A stretch of DNA of 64,000 nt, from assembly GCA_964023275.1 (NCBI GenBank), contig OZ029914.1, forward strand, positions 41,643,924 through 41,707,923, read 5' to 3'. The notes under the pieces are model-generated. The model was given only the letters and a program-made list of their open reading frames with translations. It was not told where the DNA came from and searched no databases. Within the stretch, counting starts at the first letter, position 1. Each line of letters starts with the position of its first letter. This DNA is from Norana najaformis (Eukaryota > Annelida > Clitellata > Crassiclitellata > Hormogastridae). Shown here piece after piece: positions 63,349 to 64,000 of the stretch. The position numbers were made by a program, and so were the translations under genes.

Positions 63349-63813
63349 ATTGAAATGATGCAGGACCTGAAAAGTGGCGTGAAAGAAAGGGTGCAGTACA
63401 TAGGAGCAGATATACAAGCAGGCGGAGCAAGAGACTAAATAATCCTGCAGGCACTGATGGTGGCAGAATGAAGCGGTAAGATGCTTTTGATGGGATAATT
63501 TTGTATACACAGTGACGTTGGAGACCGAGAGACGTGAAAAAATCAGAAATAAGCAGTTAGTTTAGTTAATACAGCTGAGCCGAGGAAGAATTGGTATTAA
63601 AAGTGCTGCTGATTTTTCAAATCTTTTAATGGCGAGCTTATTGCTTTCATTTGCTTTCTAACATTGTAGTTTCGTCATCTACAGAAAGTGATAACACTTC
63701 TCTGATGCCCTCTACTGATTCATCACCTGTTACACTGATTGTTACCGTTGTGGTTATGCTGCTTCTATCAGTTGCTATCATTTGCTTCAAGGTGTTAAAG
63801 AAACCAGAACAAG
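56267..63813 (+). CDS. R6: Ig receptor gene, tail beyond the window
   Basis: Exons: leader 56267-56306, Ig1 58578-58907, Ig2 61680-62045, stalk 62314-62376, TM 63670-63813 (GC donor). All are in phase and open. The TM exon (LMPSTDSSP, KVLKKPEQ, FLKDFYFSF) is closest to R2, as are the long first intron and the sequence before the TM exon, so a type I tail is predicted about 1.7 kb beyond the TM exon, outside the window. The promoter carries an inverted duplication, and a LINE fragment lies in the last visible intron. Confidence 0.72.
56307..58577 (+). other. R6 first intron
   Basis: Colinear with the R2 first intron. Holds the inverted GCGCTATAGAAG repeat at 56,870-56,920 and a (GATTA)n tract at 58,310-58,345. 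No exon seen. Confidence 0.55.
58578..58907 (+). CDS. R6: Ig1 exon
   Basis: 330-bp phase 1-1 exon between TTAATTTTAG and G|GTAAGC. Cys 25 and 87, ILWKY (one Trp of the pair replaced, as in R2), DDCERC, DAGTYAC. LEIDYPQETAVLAG and NNGNFSDD are specific to it. Sequons NFS, NST, NTT, NHS. Confidence 0.85.
58908..60429 (+). other. R6 intron, unique part
   Basis: Non-coding; aligns with the same intron in R2 and R5. Confidence 0.5.
60430..61350 (+). mobile_element. LINE 3' relic with RT active-site remnant (R6 Ig1-Ig2 intron)
   Basis: LDSADDVILIAEILRTMVLS near 60,557 is a remnant of the (Y/F)ADD box. Further on are FGHFARCDGRLDHAM near 61,110 and VRLLNFGLHSRRR near 61,230, then a GATGACGATGATGCCAGCAT tail. 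Dead. Confidence 0.75.
61680..62045 (+). CDS. R6: Ig2 exon
   Basis: 366-bp phase 1-1 exon between CTCCGCCACAG and CGG|GTAAGA. Cys 6, 18, 27, 72 and 81, Trp 41 (MEWRNENTG), DGATFSC. HQREAARN replaces HHRDAAKN. Confidence 0.85.
62314..62376 (+). CDS. R6: stalk microexon (CxC)
   Basis: 63-bp phase 1-1 exon, QNNCICRNIPANRV core, TTAATTTTAG acceptor and ATTG|GTGAGT donor. Confidence 0.6.
63075..63348 (+). mobile_element. LINE 3' fragment with (TAC)n tail
   Basis: FAIAGPVAWNSLPEHVKSSP, then LDTFKTRLKTFLFSLSFDG and a stop near 63,223: the conserved C-terminus of CR1/L2-type ORF2. Ends in (TTA)n(TAC)n at about 63,272-63,348. The R2 equivalent (around 27,660) runs straight from the left to the right flank without it, so the insertion happened after R2 and R6 separated. 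Confidence 0.8.
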
Positions 63814-63873
63814 GCAGGTTTCTCAAGGATTTTTACTTCTCTTTTAAAATTAAAATTATTTATGAGATTGTAG
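63670..63873 (+). CDS. R6: transmembrane exon
   Basis: Phase 1 after ACATTGTAG. STESDNTSLMPSTDSSP, helix VTLIVTVVVMLLLSVAIICF, KVLKKPEQ. GC donor CAAG|GCAGGT at 63,814; also open to GTAG|GTATTA at 63,874 in phase 1. Confidence 0.72.
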
Positions 63874-64000
63874 GTATTATCAAACCCATTAGGCTGGCTG
63901 ATTGTGCCCTAGTGCAGCAAAATAATTTTATCTGAACTTTAACGTTTTGCTACCTTGTGGAAATGCTTCACATAATTCGAAAAAAATAAGTAAGTAGTAA

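Noticed and set aside
63056-63454. 132-codon minus-strand frame with a poly-Val run
   Set aside because: The Val run is the (TAC)n tail read in reverse; the rest is antisense to a LINE fragment.

Overview
The window is eukaryotic, AT-rich and intron-rich, and looks like an animal (metazoan) genome. It carries degenerate non-LTR retrotransposons, tRNA-derived SINE relics, a hAT-like MITE and microsatellites. The species cannot be named from the sequence. The repeats and absence of any recognised vertebrate gene favour an invertebrate, but that is inference.

The main content is a tandem, all-plus-strand array of paralogous transmembrane immunoglobulin-superfamily receptors. Almost every coding piece is a phase 1-1 exon: a 40-bp leader, a 330-bp V-like Ig exon (Ig1), a 366-bp second Ig exon (Ig2), a 63-bp Cys-x-Cys stalk exon, a 144-bp transmembrane exon, then one of two cytoplasmic tails. 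Tail type I is spread over three exons and carries a TxYxxV (ITSM-like) motif and a YxxM motif. Tail type II is one exon with ITIM-like (I/V)xYAEL, an ITAM-like YxxL-x10-YxxL and two YxN motifs.

I label the copies R0 to R6. R0 (1-2485) is the last intron and last type I tail exon of a gene starting before the window. 2.5-10.5 kb holds repeats, an inverted receptor relic (5.5-7.2 kb, minus strand) and a minus-strand LINE endonuclease fragment. R1 (10.5-18.5 kb) is a broken fusion with Ig1-Ig2-stalk-Ig1-Ig2-stalk-TM-tail. R2 (20.4-33.3 kb) is an intact type I gene. R3 (36.6-38.4 kb) is a TM plus type II tail cassette with no ectodomain; it lies downstream of R2 in compatible phase. R4 (40.6-46.4 kb) and R5 (48.7-54.2 kb) are intact type II genes. 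R6 (56.3 kb to the end) has leader, Ig1, Ig2, stalk and TM; its tail lies beyond the window.

Splicing from a conserved non-canonical GC donor at the end of the TM exon keeps R2, R4 and R5 open from start to stop (462, 435 and 426 residues). Every leader has a TATAAA box 363-380 bp upstream. Each Ig1-Ig2 intron contains the 3' end of the same LINE, so that insertion predates the array. The layout resembles paired activating/inhibitory receptor clusters (KIR, LILR, fish NITR) and cnidarian Alr allorecognition genes. Self/non-self or immune recognition is therefore a reasonable hypothesis, but ligand and function are not shown here. All gene models come from reading splice sites and phases by eye, without transcript data.
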